Of a DNA stretch of 64,000 nucleotides, positions 10,161-22,387 are shown piece after piece (positions within the stretch are counted from its first letter, which is position 1; the number at the start of each line of letters is the position of its first letter). Under the pieces are notes generated by a model. It did not search any database. It was given only the letters and a program-made list of their open reading frames with translations, and was not told the origin of the DNA. The position numbers and the translations under genes were made by a program. Location: positions 1,609,001-1,673,000 of the forward strand of contig JACATO010002131.1 of assembly GCA_018389105.1 (NCBI GenBank). Reading direction: 5' to 3'. The stretch is from Nautilus pompilius. Its lineage: Eukaryota > Mollusca > Cephalopoda > Nautilida > Nautilidae.

Positions 10161-13100
10161 TCATGGGGGGGGCTGATCTAAAGAGGGTGTAGTTAGAAGA
10201 GAAGTGTCTGTATGTACTATAAGTTTACTAGATGAGTTGATGTGTCCTAGAACATTGTTAATCAACCAAATGGATGAGAAATATGCTCTGTCATTTACAC
10301 TAGACTGCATGACTGCATATTTTTGTTGTAACCACTGAGTTACATAATTTTGAAATAGTGTTTTGGTTGAGGTGAGGTGACCACTCTCTAAGGCCTTTCG
10401 GCTACCCCAAGCAATCCACTGTAAAGACCAAAAAGTTAGATAAGCAGCCCTTTTTAGTTCTATTGTTGAATCCAAAGATGCGCCAAAACAAAGTAAGTTT
10501 GTTCTGGGGACTCTTAATCTTAAAGATCAAGTCTCAGACTAGGCACCACAGTTCTATATTCACCGGACATGAAAATATACAGTGTAATGCCGTTTCGTCT
10601 GTCTCAGGACATTTGAGACATTTTGGTGAATTTATAAGTTTCTATTTGAATTTTTCTCCCTTGTGGGGAGAACATTCCTAAGTAATTGCCAGTGTACGTC
10701 GGAGGAGAACCCATTCACGAGGTGATTAACAGAACTTTTCCAAATTCTATCCCATGGAAGCGTTCCTGAATCTAGTGGACTTTCCCATCTCCCCCTGTAA
10801 TCCAGTTCCTGAATAGGTCGTGAGGACAGGAAGAGATGTATATCCCGCTGAGATAATTTGTCAAGATCAACTTTTTGTGTGCCTAGGCTTACTTCATTGT
10901 TTGTACCTACGCTAATGTTGCTCCTAATCCAGTTTTGAATTAGTGCTGTATGGTAGTCTGTTAGATATTTTCCTTGTGATCTGTATAATTTTAGTTTGTT
11001 AGTGAGGACATGCATGCCGTCAGGGACGTTGTATGCCTCAGCTAAACGGTTGAGAAAGAGGTTTTGCCATCTTGGTTTACTATCTACATTCCTTATGATA
11101 TCAATTACGTTTAAGATTTGTTGAGCACCTATTTTGCTCTTTAAGTTTATAAGGTTTAACCCTCCTTGGTTTCGGGGTAGTCTAGTTATTTTTTTATTTG
11201 CCAGGTGTTTACGCCCCTGCCATAGAAACTGATCAAGTTCGGCGTCTATGGAGTTGCGCACCCACGCTGGCATCCCTATAATTTTAGACTTATAATAGAT
11301 TTTAGATGCTAGATAAGTATTTACGAGTTCAGTTTTAGTAAAGAAGGAGAGGTTGAGGGAGGACCATGTGGTTAATAAAGCTTTAATTTTGTTAATCGCC
11401 AGGTTCCAATTGTCTTTCTGGGTGTTAGTGCTATTGTTAGTAGGAAAGAAGATACCTAGTAGTTGGATTTTATCTTCCACCCATTTGATGTTGAATTGAT
11501 GCAGGGGTTGTTGCTTGCCCCCCAGCCATGCTGCCTTAGTCTTCCTGCGGTTTACCTTTGCTCCGGAGGCTTTTTCGTAAGTCTCAAGAGCCTTAAAGGT
11601 TGCATCCAGGCTGGCTTCATCCTGCAGGAGTAATGTAGTGTCGTCAGCATAATGAGCGATTTTAATGTCGTGGATGCCCTTTATTTCTGTTGTTTTCCGG
11701 ACGAGTGCCGCTAGAGGTTCCGCCGTGAGGACATACAGCATGGCGCTCAGGGGGCACCCCTGCCTAATGCCTCTTGATGGGTGGAAGGAAGCAGAGAGAT
11801 AGCCGTTTTGCTAGATCTGTGATATGATGTTTGATTGAAATAATCTAATAAAACTGATAAACGACTCCCCGAAATCGAGGGCTTTAAGAGTCCTAACAAG
11901 AAAATTCCAATCTACTCTATCAAAGGCTTTTTTCTGATCTAATGCTAGCATAATACCTAAGGAATTTTCCGTGTCTAACTTAGATGTGATTTCTCTGAAC
12001 AGTTGAAGAGTATTATTTATACTTATTCCTGGAACTGAACAGGTCTGATCAGCACTAATAACTTTATTCATAACTTTGGCTAGCCTATTCGCTAATGCCT
12101 CAGCTATGATTTTATAATCGCTATTTAGGAGACTTATGGGTCTCCAGTTGTCCAGGTATTCCAAGTCGTCCCCCTTCGGTAGCAGGACCACTGTGGCTGT
12201 AGGTTGGCTTTCTGAGAGAACCCCTTTACTATATGCATAATTTGCAATTGTTGTCAGGTCTCCTGCTATGAGATGTTCAAATCTCATAGAATTCGCGCGT
12301 AAGGCCGTCATCCCCTGGTGACTTTTCTTTATTTAAAGCCCTAATGGCTTCTTTTATTTCTGAAAGAGTTAGGGGTCCGTCACAAGACTCGGTGGGGTCT
12401 AGTTTATCCTCTAGACACGCCAAGATGCTGTCCGGAGCTTTAGGACAAGTGTCTTCTTTAGTGTATAATTCACTATAATACCGAGTCTCTTCTTTTATAA
12501 TTTCCTCTGTCTATTAAGACACGGCTGTCCTTAGTTTTAAGTCTATTTATAGATTTTCTTTCTGCCCTAGATTTCTCTAAACCACAGAAAGACATTCTAT
12601 TTCCTTCGCCATTCATGGCCGGTACTCAGGCCCTAATTCTGGCGCCTTCTGTTTTGTTTAGTTGCATTTTGGTTAAACTGTTTTGGATGGCTTTGATTTT
12701 GTTGTTATTATCTAAACTTAAAGTGGCCTTTTTTTATTTCTACTTTTAATTCTAGTTTTAACTTATTTTCTAGGAAGTCCTGATATGCTTTTCTTGCCTG
12801 ACAATATCTAATACTAAATTCCTTAATCTTAAACTTACCTAAATCCCACCACTCCAAGGGGTCTTCAAACTCATCTCTGCGGGACCGCCATTGCTCCCAG
12901 AAACTCTGAACCCTCTCAACATACTCTGACTCCATCAGAATAGTGTTGTTGAGTTTCCAAAGTCTGGGGCTTTTGGCATCTTCGCGAGTGAGGAAGCTGA
13001 CCTTAACCTGAGAGTGGTCGCTCCACGCGACAATGTCGTGCGAAATGTCTTGGAGCTGCCTAGCTATATGTTTAGAAATATACACTCTATTATAGTAGCT

Positions 13101-13762
13101 ACTTTGTATTTATTGCTATAGTGAGTGTATGATTTAACGTTGGGATATTTATACCTAAATGCATCGACCAAGCTGAACTGCGAGCACGTGGTTTGCAGCT
13201 GCAACTCTCCCATCAGATGCGTTCTACTTTTAATGTCTGGGCCCTGCCTATCTAGGTCATGGGAATGGATGCAGTTAAAGTCTCCTAAGATGAGGATATC
13301 ATCTGCAGGGTGTGACCTAAGTTCCTGTTCTAAAATATCATTGAAGTTCTGAAAGAAGGCTGTACGTTCCTTTGCGACGGTAGGAGCGTAAACCGAAGCA
13401 ATCATCACTTTTCTTTGGAGCTCGTTTTGGTAACCAGCTATTATGATGCGACTGTTATTATCACTATAAGAGTGTTCTATTTGAGCATTTAAACTGTGAT
13501 GAAAGAGAAGAGCTACTCCTTTCTTTCTACCTAAGGGATCTAAGCTTGTTAATATTTTACCAGACCAGTTTTTGAAGAACCTATCTACCTCTGTACGGTT
13601 TTGCAGGTGTAATTCTTGCATGCAGATGATTGTGTTAGTTGTGGAATGTTCAAGATGATCTATGAAATCATTCCATCGTTTTTTGAATTTTATCCCTCTT
13701 ACATTCAGGGATAGAAATCCAGGCGTCTTAACATGATCGCTTAACCAAGCTCGTTTGTCCAC
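10161..13762 (-). pseudogene. LINE ORF2: APE endonuclease and reverse transcriptase
   Basis: The N-terminal apurinic-type endonuclease is at 13064-13762, with SLNVRGI, CMQELHL, SVYAPT and ILGDFNC motifs. The linker is at 12708-13085. The reverse transcriptase begins at 11811-12311 with VVLLPKGDD, NWRPISLLNSDYKI and LALDQKKAFDRVDW. It continues at 10632-11741 with the catalytic HYADDTTLLL box and the NRRKTKA motif, and ends at 10161-10475. The YADD box and the APE domain place it in the L1/Tx1 group. It uses several frames, so it cannot encode one protein. ORF1 ends 33 bases upstream of the ORF2 start. Confidence 0.88.
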
Positions 13763-13795
13763 TGGACGTAACTGTAGTCGATACCAAAAAATCCG

Positions 13796-14902
13796 TCAAA
13801 TGGAAGTGCACGATTTAGGTGGGCACTTCCATGGTTGCAGCCCCTGAGTCTCAGTTTGGGAAGCAGCAGTGACAGTTTCGAGAAGTTTCCTTAAAGGTGC
13901 TTCCAGAGAACTATTTCTGGGCACCTCTGCAGTTTTTCGCTCCTTGTTCTTGGGAGGCGTTGTTGGAGTGGATTCTGTTATTGTCCATTTGGCACGCTTT
14001 CTCTGCTGCCTTCTTCTTGGCCCAGTAACGTTAGACTCATCAGAATCAACGTTTTCCTTCACCACGTTTGGAGAGGGAGCAGGTGTAGATGCCTCCGTTT
14101 CTTCTTCTTCAATTGTTATAACATTTATTGGAGAATCTTTTTTCTTCTCCTCCATTGTTTTTGGAGGTTTTGGGGTTTCCTCCTGACAGGTATTAGTGGC
14201 ACAACTCGCCGGAGTGTGTCCAGTTGTTTTGCACCTGAAACAGAATGGAGGCTGAGCAGGTTGGTCCCTATATACAACGGTAAATGATACCGTCCATCCA
14301 TCAATGGTCTCCCTGATCCTTTGGGGAATTGCTTCCCTTAGAATCATCTTGCCACTCCTCTGTCCGGAGAGGAATGGCAGTCCTGGGAGGGTGTCATACT
14401 TGAAAGGTATTATAATTCGTCCATACCTGGACAAAATTTTTTCAGGAATGGCGCATCCTGTTGCCAGTGGCAAGCCTCTGACCTTAACCCATGTAATGGG
14501 ACTTGCGCCACGGAACGGATACTTAATGCCGTTAATTGCGAGGCTGCGCGTCGAAATGAGTTCGGCATTTGCAGCTGAGCTGCAAACTATCTCGATGGCT
14601 CCTCCGTTACTACTCAGTACCGCTCTTACTTTTTCATTCAACCCTGCACTCACAAGGGCACAGCCCACCTCTGAGCATGTGATTTCCTTGTTGGAGTGTA
14701 TGTATAATGAGCTTCATTTTTTTTTTTTTGTTACCATCCAACTACTTCCTTGGAAACCGAGTTTCCGAACATGGACCAAGCATCGACCCAGTCCATGCTC
14801 GGGAAGCATGTATGTCCGAGATATATCAGGCGTTTCATCCAGCTTGATGATGTGTTTGTGGCAGTCAGAGACAGACAAACAATTGGATGCATGATGAACC
14901 AT
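13796..14902 (-). pseudogene. LINE ORF1: gag-like protein with CCHC knuckle
   Basis: The main stretch at 13796-14668 encodes a gag-like region and a zinc knuckle CFRCKTTGHTPASC (C-x2-C-x4-H-x4-C). An acidic and basic tail follows, including RRRQQRKRAKW. The N-terminal part (14714-14902) starts MVHHASNC and is in another frame. The change falls at the A-run that shows as a T-run at 14718-14730. Such ORF1 proteins bind the element's RNA. The arrangement of CCHC ORF1 before APE-RT ORF2 fits Tx1-like elements. Confidence 0.8.
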
Positions 14903-14950
14903 TCGACATTTAGTAGTCCCCTCCGTGGCAACGCCAAACGTCGAGAGTGT

Positions 14951-15216
14951 GAAGCAGGCATGGGCAACCTTTTTTCTTCAGCTGGCCATACAAGACTTTA
15001 TCCATCCTAATTCGGGCCACACCACTAAAAGAATGCCGAATTTACGTAAGGTCGTAACTCATAGTATAAAATAAATAACAAAATTGCAACAATTGGGTGT
15101 AATATATAAATAAATAATAAAAATATTAATTTAAAATATTTAGAAATTATATAGGTATGGCAATATTTTCATATATCTAATTGACGTTCATCAAATATTA
15201 TAATAATTATATAATA
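14951..15216 (-). repeat. possible hAT 3' end
   Basis: Begins with caggcatgggcaacctttt at 14954, which resembles hAT terminal repeats, then AT-rich sequence up to a mariner end. It could be the left end of the hAT whose coding remnants lie at 15776-17290, but the matching right end was not found. Confidence 0.35.
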
Positions 15217-15765
15217 CGAGGTCTGTCCAAAAAGAAACCAAACTTTAATTTATTGCTTTACTTACAATTTAATCAGACTTTTCTTCAAAATAGTTCCCTC
15301 CACTGTTGATACACCGCTCCCAACGTTTTTTCCAGTTTTAAAACACATTTTCAGAGATAGTGCGCAGTTCTCGTAGTGAATTTTGTTCGATCTCTTCTAT
15401 CGTCTGAAATCGATGGCCTTTCAGGGTGGATTTCAATTTTGGGAACAAAAAAAGTCTGCAGGGGCTAAATCCAGAGAGTAGGGCAGCTGGGGGATGAGAG
15501 TCATCTCGTGCTTTGCCAAAAAGTCATGGATAAGGGGTGATGCGTTGTCGTGGTGCAGCATCCAAGTTTTGTTTTTCCATGCCTCAGGCTGCCTCCTTTG
15601 CACTGCCTCTCTCAACTGCCTCAGGACATCAAAGTCAAACTCTTTATTGATCGTCTGGCCACATGGAACAAACTCATGATGAACAATGCCCTTCCAGTCA
15701 AAAAAAGACTATCAACATCACCTTCACATTTGAGCGACTCTGACGTGCTTTTTTTGGTCATGGCG
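15217..15765 (-). pseudogene. mariner transposon fragment (C-terminal half)
   Basis: The left terminal repeat cgaggtctgtccaaaaag is preceded by the TA target at 15215-15216. Minus-strand coding holds the end of a mariner transposase: HHDNASPLIHDF with the second catalytic Asp, then YSLDLAPADFF with the third Asp (DD34D type). The C-terminus WKKRWERCINSGGNYFEE lies near 15300. A stop interrupts it just before NWKKRW. The N-terminal half is missing; the copy ends abruptly near 15765 against hAT sequence. Confidence 0.8.
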
Positions 15766-15775
15766 ACAATGATCC

Positions 15776-17290
15776 AACCCACTATGACAACTGCCTTTTT
15801 GTTTCAACATAAAGATCATGAACTAACTGCTTTTGTACTTGTATTTTCTGATTGAGCTCGTTTACATGGGATGTAATATCAACAAGAAATGCAAGATCAC
15901 AAATCTATTCACTACTATCAAGTTCTGGAACAGATTTGCCTTTAATCCCCATGAAGATACAGATTTCTTCTCTAAGATTATAAAAACGCTGAAGCATTTT
16001 TCCTTTGCTTAACCAATGAATTTCACAGTAATATACCAGTTTCACGTTCATTCTCAAGTTCTTCAAGGAATAGCTTAAACTGGCAATGGTAGAGCTCCTT
16101 TGATTTTATAAAATTAATGCTTGAGACAACTACCTTCATCACATTTGCAAACTTAAGAGATTTAGCACACAAGTTCACCTGATGTATCAAATAGTGAGAA
16201 GAGGTAAAATCTTTCTTTCCTAAGTTGAGGGAATTTAATTCTGATTTTATTTTTGGAAATTAGGCCTACCTTATTTCCGACCATCACTGGAGGCACATCT
16301 GTTGTCACACTCCCAAGATTATCAAAAGAAAGGTTAAATTTCTGCATGGATGCTTTTAGTTCGTTGAAAATATTATCACCTGTGGTTGTATCCTTCATAC
16401 TTCAAAGGCAAAGCATTTCGTCAGTAATAGAAAAGGCACTATCGATTCCATGAATCATAACACAGGCCTGCAAAATTTGGGTCATTGAAAATTGTCTGCA
16501 ATGCTATAACTGATTGTTATGTTGTTTGGTGTGCTGATTCCAAATATGACCACTGTTTTTCTCAATCACATAAGGATTTTTCACAAAGTTAATCCGAAAA
16601 TATGGGAAAAGAGATTATTAATATGTATTCTGGTTGAAACATTTGCAAAAAAATTTTAAAATAGTTTAATTTACAAAATTATTGTCAGTAAACCGTTCTT
16701 TAGGAAGACCAAAGTCTCTGACTAAGTCATTCAATTCAAACTGTGAAGAGAGTTGGGGCTTGCTGCTGCCTGAAATATCGTGAAAGTCCTCATCAGAATC
16801 CTGGCCTTCTTTTTCAGAGTCTTCAGGCATGTCTTCTAGTTTTTCTGGAGGTAAAGGTACTGGTATGCCTGGACCATGAGGGTTAGGGTTGTATCCGATA
16901 TGTCAGTGCTTTCGTCGAGGGCCAAAAAAAATGACTTAAATTTAGAAGCTTGCATTGCTAAGCTTTTTTCTATATTTGCAGAAATTTCTTCATTGCATCT
17001 CGTAACAGTTCTCCTAGACAAGCTAATGTCATCGAACTCTTTTTTCTTCTCTGGATACAAACTTCCAACAACAGAGCTTAAGCACTCCTTGACAAATTCT
17101 CCATCAGAGTAGCTTTTGGAATGCCTGGCTATTTTCTCAGATACAATATAACTCGCAAGCACAATATTGTTAGAAAATTTCTGTCTTTTTGAAAAGAATG
17201 TTGTCAACTTCTCAGTCTGTTGCATCAGTTTTTCTATTTTCATCTTTCTAGCTTGAAGTTTATCATATTCAGAATGCTTTGATTTGTAAT
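15776..17290 (-). pseudogene. hAT transposase remnant, chimeric
   Basis: Minus-strand hAT pieces. The segment 16836-17243 holds LASYIVSEKIARHSKSYSDG and the FLALDESTDISDT core. The segment 16162-16398 holds KDTTTGDNIFNELKASMQKF, then GSVTTDVPPVMVGNKVG. The segment 15840-16030 holds WLSKGKMLQRF and LAFLVDITSHVNELN. The protein is split just after DESTDISDT by about 200 bases derived from an unrelated family (16681-16880). No C-terminal domain is present. Confidence 0.8.
16681..16880 (-). pseudogene. second fragment of the AELNDLV protein family inside a hAT remnant
   Basis: The minus strand reads PHGPGIPVPLPPEK, an acidic stretch, then SQFELNDLVRDFGLPKE. This is clearly homologous to the PHSNEIPVPVF...AELNDLVRNLSLS stretch of the pseudogene at 7310-8957. 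Only this roughly 65-residue part is present. How it came to sit in a hAT transposase is not visible. Confidence 0.72.
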
Positions 17291-17310
17291 GATACTTCTA
17301 TTCCTTGTAG

Positions 17311-17990
17311 ACCAGGGTTTCAACCTTTTTCCCATGGCATCCCAAATCTAACTATGTACAGACTCTTGCGTCCCACCCAATCCAACAAAAACTAGTAAAT
17401 ACAAATTCATTGGGTTGTCTCTGACATTTTCAGACCAAAAACATTTCAATCTTCCACCAAAGGTGGGTAAAAGGTACATATTGAAAATGGGTACAGTGCA
17501 CATATTGAAAGTTCTCATTGAGGTGGCTGGGCCTGCATATCATTAGCAAGGCAATTCAAATCAGGTTCAATAGAAGTTAGGGCCACATGAATATCTGTTT
17601 CAATGTCCAAACGATTCCGGTCTTTAGTCTTTATCCCTGCCATGACTGGAAATACTGATTCACAAAGATACGTCGATGGAAAGGGCATAAGTTTCTTAAT
17701 CGCAATTGAAGATAACACTGGGTATTCGACCAGCATTCCACACCAAAATTCACACAGTTTCTTCCTTTAAAAGTGATGCCGAATCTTGCTGAAGACTTAC
17801 TATCTCTTCCTGCACAATATCATCTTCTAGGCTCCCGACATCCACAGTGAATGGATCTCGGATGGGATTAAACTGACTGGAGTCTAAGTTGGGGTAGTAA
17901 TTTTCACATTCATTGTTTGTCAAGTTCAGGTGCATCACAATATCTGGGATAGGGTTATTCCACGCCAGTTCACCCAATGGTTGTAACCAA
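17311..17990 (-). pseudogene. hAT C-terminal fragment with left terminal repeat
   Basis: A hAT-like end cagggtttcaacctttttcc begins at 17311. Minus-strand coding follows at 17515-17736 with FPSTYLCESVFPVMAGIKTK and NRLDIETDIHVAL, the hAT C-terminal dimerisation motif. The segment 17750-17977 holds FNPIRDPFTVDVGSL just upstream of it in another frame. The rest of the transposase is lost beyond about 17990. Confidence 0.78.
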
Positions 17991-18114
17991 ACCTATACCA
18001 AGCAAGGCCATGCCACTGGCAGTTACATAATAAAAATACGTTAATAGTTATTATGGACTTCAGTTCCTGCTGTTTTAAGTGAACTTAAGGAAATGTATAT
18101 AATTATTTTTTAGT

Positions 18115-18225
18115 CAGATCCCAAAAAGGAGGACAAATTAACATCCGGCTCGAGGAGTTGCCAGACCGAGGACAAAACGCTCAAAAGCCTGACTGTCCAG
18201 CCACCCTAGTATCAATACATCTTTG
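18115..18225 (+). repeat. short dispersed repeat, family R copy 1
   Basis: About 105 bases starting cccaaaaaggaggacaaatt align by eye with 22388-22505. They share gaggacaaa, ctcaaaa and gactgtc blocks in the same order. It may be a MITE or SINE fragment; no terminal repeats are clear. Confidence 0.6.
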
Positions 18226-19557
18226 TCATTACATGTTATATGATAATATGAATACTGCAGTGGGACAAATGACCCTGCGGCCTGTATAATAACATCTATT
18301 CTTGTGTAGCTGCCAGGGATATTTGGCCTAAGTGTCAGCAGGCCTGGTCCTGCTGGCTCACCTCCTGGAAGCACTACTGTTAAATTATACTATTGTTTCT
18401 TTCTTTTCTGGAAACTCACTGGGGACTGGCAGCCCATGACTTGCATACCAGTGTAACAGGTCAGATTATACCCTCTGCCCAGACTATCCCTGGGGTTAAA
18501 GTGGGCTAGCCTGTTTTATACCTCTGGTATATTCTGGGTTAGTCCAGTTTATACCCCAGGGTGCTATTTGGACTAGGCTATTTCATACCCTCCCTAGGCC
18601 AGATTATACCCCTACACTCAGACACAAAATATTCTAGGATACAGTATTAAGTTTTTGATTTTATTTCACACACTGAAAGTCTAAACTGCGAATACAAATC
18701 CCAGTCACTTTTGTGGTGGTCTTTCCTAAAGTTTTTTCTATTTTAGTGTTGACTGTCAATGTCCCTGGTTAGCCAAATCTCAATGAATTTATAGGAAACA
18801 ATAGAAACAGATGGACACTGTCACTGTCATGGTGCGCTGAAGCCTCATAAGAACAAACATGGCACATTGCCCACTCAGCTATCCTTACAATAACAAAGTG
18901 TCTGTTTGTTTCAGGCATATTTCATGAAGCCAGAATGTTCAGCTATTAAACAAAAATTATTTTGTCTTATCTGTGATTTGTTTATTTGCTATGAAGAAAG
19001 CTGGGCAAACATCTCCAAAGTGTGGCGCGATTCCATAATTTTTGCCAGGAGTAGTATGATCCATATTTGCCCAGAGCTGGACATCAAAGTGCGTGCAGGA
19101 TGTGCAGAGTTGTCTTCCGAAATGAACTCAACATCACGACACGAATGTCGCCTCGGTCCGTTTTGTGGCACCGTTAACCCTCTGGAAATCTGAAACGCAC
19201 ACTGCATCTGACTTCATGGTTTTGGTTTTACAACTCACTGTTAATCTAGAGATTCTCCTTTATTCAGTCATATGCATTTGATATTAAATAATTAAGTAGG
19301 TAAGTGAAGAAAAAGTTTAAATGAATATTTCAAACCGATACAACAATAAAGCTGAAAAAGAAATATATTCATTCAAAGCGCTTTCATATTTATTGTGTTA
19401 CCAAGTTACAGACGCAATGCGGAAATCGAATTGTGCATTGTTTTGTCATTGATGTTTATCTTCTATGCTGCAGTGACATGTTATTTTTTAAATTATGATG
19501 GAAAGAAACTCTGGACATTGAAATGCAGACTAATTTATGAAAAGCAAAAGGGGTATA
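18226..19557. other. no gene recognised
   Basis: Mixed sequence with a loosely repeated stretch at 18450-18620, where blocks like agattatacccc and ggctag/gactagg recur. Short open stretches exist, for example the minus strand at 18989-19207, but none matches a family I know. Confidence 0.45.
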
Positions 19558-21080
19558 CAGGTGCATCTCAAAAAATTAGAATATCGTGGAAGAGTTAATT
19601 TTTTTCTGTAATTTAATTCAAACAGTGAAACTTTCATATATTCTAGATTCGTTACACATAAAGTGAAATATTTCAAGCCCTTTTTTTTGTTTTAATTTTG
19701 ATGATTACGGCTTATTGCTCATGAAAATCAAAAATCCACTATCTCAAAATATGAGAATATTTCATAAGATCAATAAAAAAAGGATTTATAATATAGAAAT
19801 GTCGAACTTCTGAAAAGTAGGTTCATTTATGCACTCAATACTTGGTCAGGGCTCCTTTTGCACAAATCACTGCATCATTGCGGCATGGCATGGAGGCGTC
19901 GATCAGCCTGTGGCACTGCTGAGGTGTTATGGAAGCCCAGGTTGCTTTGATAGCGGCCTTCAGCTCATCTGTATTGTTGGATCCTGGTGGCTCTCATCTT
20001 CCTCTTGACAATACCCCATAGATTCTCTATGGGGTTCAGGTCAGTTGAGTTGGCTGGCCAATCAAGCACAGTAATACCATGGTCAGCAAATCAGTTACTA
20101 GTAGTTTTGGAATTGTGGGCAGGTGCCAAGTCCTGCTGGAAAAGGAAATCAGCATCTCCATAAAGCTTGTCAGCAGACAGAAGCATGAAGTGCTCTAAAA
20201 TCTCCTGGTAGACGGCTGCTTTGTCTTTGGACTTGATAAAACACAGTGGACCAACACCAGCAGATGACATGGCACCCCAAATCATCACCGACTGTGGAAA
20301 CTTCACACTGGACTTCAAGCAACTTGGATTCTTTGCCATTTCCAAATGAAATATAAAATTTACTTTCATCTGAAAAGAGGACTTTGGACCACTGAGCAAT
20401 GGTCCAGTTCTTTTTCTCCTTAGCCCAGGTAAGACGCTTCTGACCTTGTCTCTGGTTCAGGAGTGGTTTGACATAGGAATGCGACACTTGTAGCCCATTT
20501 CCTGGACATGTCTGTGTGTGGTGGCTCTTGATGCACTGACTCCAGCCTCAGTCTACTCCTTGTGAAGCTCCCCCAAGTTCTTGAATCGGCTTTGCTTGAC
20601 AATTCTCTCAAGGCTGTGGTCATCCCTCTTGCTTGTGCACCTTTTCCTACCACACCTTTCCCTTTCAGTCAACTTTCCATGAATATGCTTTGATACAGCA
20701 CTCTGCAAACAGCCAGCCCTTTTAGCAATGACTTGTGGCTTACCCTCCTTGTGGAGGGTGTCATTGAGTGTCTTCTGGACAACTGCCAAGTCAGCAGTCT
20801 ACCCCATGATTGTGTGTACTGAACCAGACAGAGATTCATGGTATTTATACTGCATAAATAGTGATTCACTCAAACTCAAAATGGAATATTCTAATATTTT
20901 GGGATACATTTTTTCTATTTTTTTTTAGCTGTGGGCCGTAATCATCAAAATTAAAATTAAAAAATGCTTGAAATAGTTTACATGTAATGAGTCTAGAAAA
21001 TATACAATTTTCACTTTCTGAAATAAGTGACAAAAATATTGAACTCTTCCATGATATTCTAATTTTTTGAGATGCACCTG
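19558..21080 (-). mobile_element. Tc1 transposon of the fish/lamprey type
   Basis: A 1,523-bp element flanked by TA (19556-19557 and 21081-21082). The terminal repeats caggtgcatctcaaaaaatt are inverted at the two ends. Inner repeat copies near 19740 and 20880 (tgattacgg.../...ccgtaatca and ...gaatattt/aatattc...) suggest the IR/DR layout of Tc1. The body encodes a Tc1 transposase on the minus strand. Terminal repeats and transposase closely resemble Tc1 elements I know from teleosts and lampreys. Confidence 0.92.
19835..20808 (-). pseudogene. Tc1 transposase (DD34E), broken
   Basis: Minus-strand reading from Met at about 20808. The N-terminal helix-turn-helix part holds VVQKTLNDTLHKEGKPQVIA and SAVSKHIHGKLT. 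The catalytic region has LFSDESKF (first Asp), FLFQQDLAPAHNSK (second Asp) and STDLNPIENLWG (Glu). The third codon is a stop (TAG) where relatives have Lys. Another stop follows ELHKE. At least two frame changes occur near 20400-20490, and a stop follows KTTSN. This copy cannot make transposase. Confidence 0.9.
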
Positions 21081-21082
21081 TA

Positions 21083-21744
21083 TATGGGTTATCGATAAAA
21101 ATATCTACACATATATATAATAAATCTGCTTTCAGAAAACAACCTCTTATGTAGATGTATGGAAGTTTTGTACAAAATCACGGTTTTCGTGATTTAATTT
21201 TAACAAACTGTGAAGTTTTAGTTAATGACAGTTCCAAACAAATGCACCAGGAAATACATGTACTAGGTCTGGAACATGCATTTTTGAGTGAAAGTTAACT
21301 TAACTCCACAGCATATATAAAATTAAATTGAGCAGAGTATTGTTACAATACAACAATGTACATACAATACAGTGCTCAGCTTTCCAACCACAAATAAAAC
21401 ATCTATGATTTATTAATACACAATAAATACCTTTGACAGATGACTTGTCAGTTTACAAACAAACACATGTGAAAATAGCGACAGAAAATGCATTGGAATA
21501 CCGGCATCGATAATACATACATAAGCGACATTTATTTCAAAATAAAAAGTATATGTGAATAGACAAAAATTCTGTCTTACCTTGCAAAATGCACTTGTCT
21601 GGGATGTTGATCATTTTGTAACCCAAGGAAAATCTTTCTACCATGCTGGCTGCTATTTTGTTTCATATTTTTGGTGGTTAGGGTTTGTTTTGGGTACAGT
21701 ATTACTATCTTCATGACTTGTTGTCTACAAAAATATGGCAGGTT
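21083..21744. other. AT-rich spacer, nothing recognised
   Basis: Right flank of the Tc1 insertion. Only short open stretches are present and none is recognisable. Confidence 0.5.
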
Positions 21745-22165
21745 GTTGGTGCCCAAGTTCAACTAAAGCCGAGCTGGCTAGTGTGTATCCGGCTGAAGTC
21801 ACTGTCCAGTCCTTGTAGTGTGCTCTGCCCCAGGTGTCGTGGTCCAAGTCTTTTTACTGCTGGCCCCAATAGGATTGTGGCTCGATTGTATCAGTCCTAC
21901 TGCGGTGACAGATCAAGTTCCGGTCCCTGTCACTAGTGTGTATTGTTTGTTTCTATCAGGGTGATGGAGCGACAGTAAGTTGTTTGGGGCCCGGTCCCTG
22001 TCACTAGTGTGTATTGTTTGTTTCTATCAGGATGATGGAGCGACAGTAAGTTGTTTGGGGCCGGTGATGCCAGTGTGAGTTACCACAGAGGCCTGTGATG
22101 CAACCGGGAGGAGTGCCTGCCATGGGAGACAAGCCTGAGGGGTGTCAGGTGGCTATAACACCACT
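21745..22165 (+). repeat. SINE-like repeat, family S copy 3, internally duplicated
   Basis: Aligns with copies 1 and 2: GTTGGTGCC...AGCTGGCT, GTCCAGTCC, AAGTTCCGG, CACAGAGGCCTGTGATGC. It contains a direct tandem duplication of 71 bases (21921-21991 and 21992-22062) beginning cggtccctgtcactagtgtg. Confidence 0.72.
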
Positions 22166-22387
22166 GAACCTCACAAACCAAAATAAAGATAGCGACTGAT
22201 GCTCTCACCGACACGTCAACGTGTCCTGCGGCTGATATTCCTTCTCGTGCATTGTAGCATCTTTATTTGTGTCGAAGCATCTTAATTGTATTAATAAAAA
22301 CCATTCATAATAGCATAATTCGTAGTGAAATCTTTTGGTGTAGTATACCCAACTGTATATCTGAGGAAATTTATATAAGTTTTATAG

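Larger units (their letters stand above)
9141..14950 (-). mobile_element. Tx1/L1-like LINE retrotransposon, nearly full length, inactive
   Basis: A non-LTR element on the minus strand with two reading regions and a long 3' UTR. Its 3' end is marked by an A-run (T-run at about 9139-9150 on the plus strand). ORF1 lies at 13796-14902 and ORF2 at 10161-13762. The 5' limit near 14950 is estimated from the end of ORF1 and from a hAT-like end that begins at 14954. I did not find a convincing target-site duplication. Stops and frame changes break ORF2 into at least five pieces. Confidence 0.85.

Noticed and set aside
18989..19207. Minus-strand 72-codon open frame
   Set aside because: No recognisable motif and no neighbouring matching frames.
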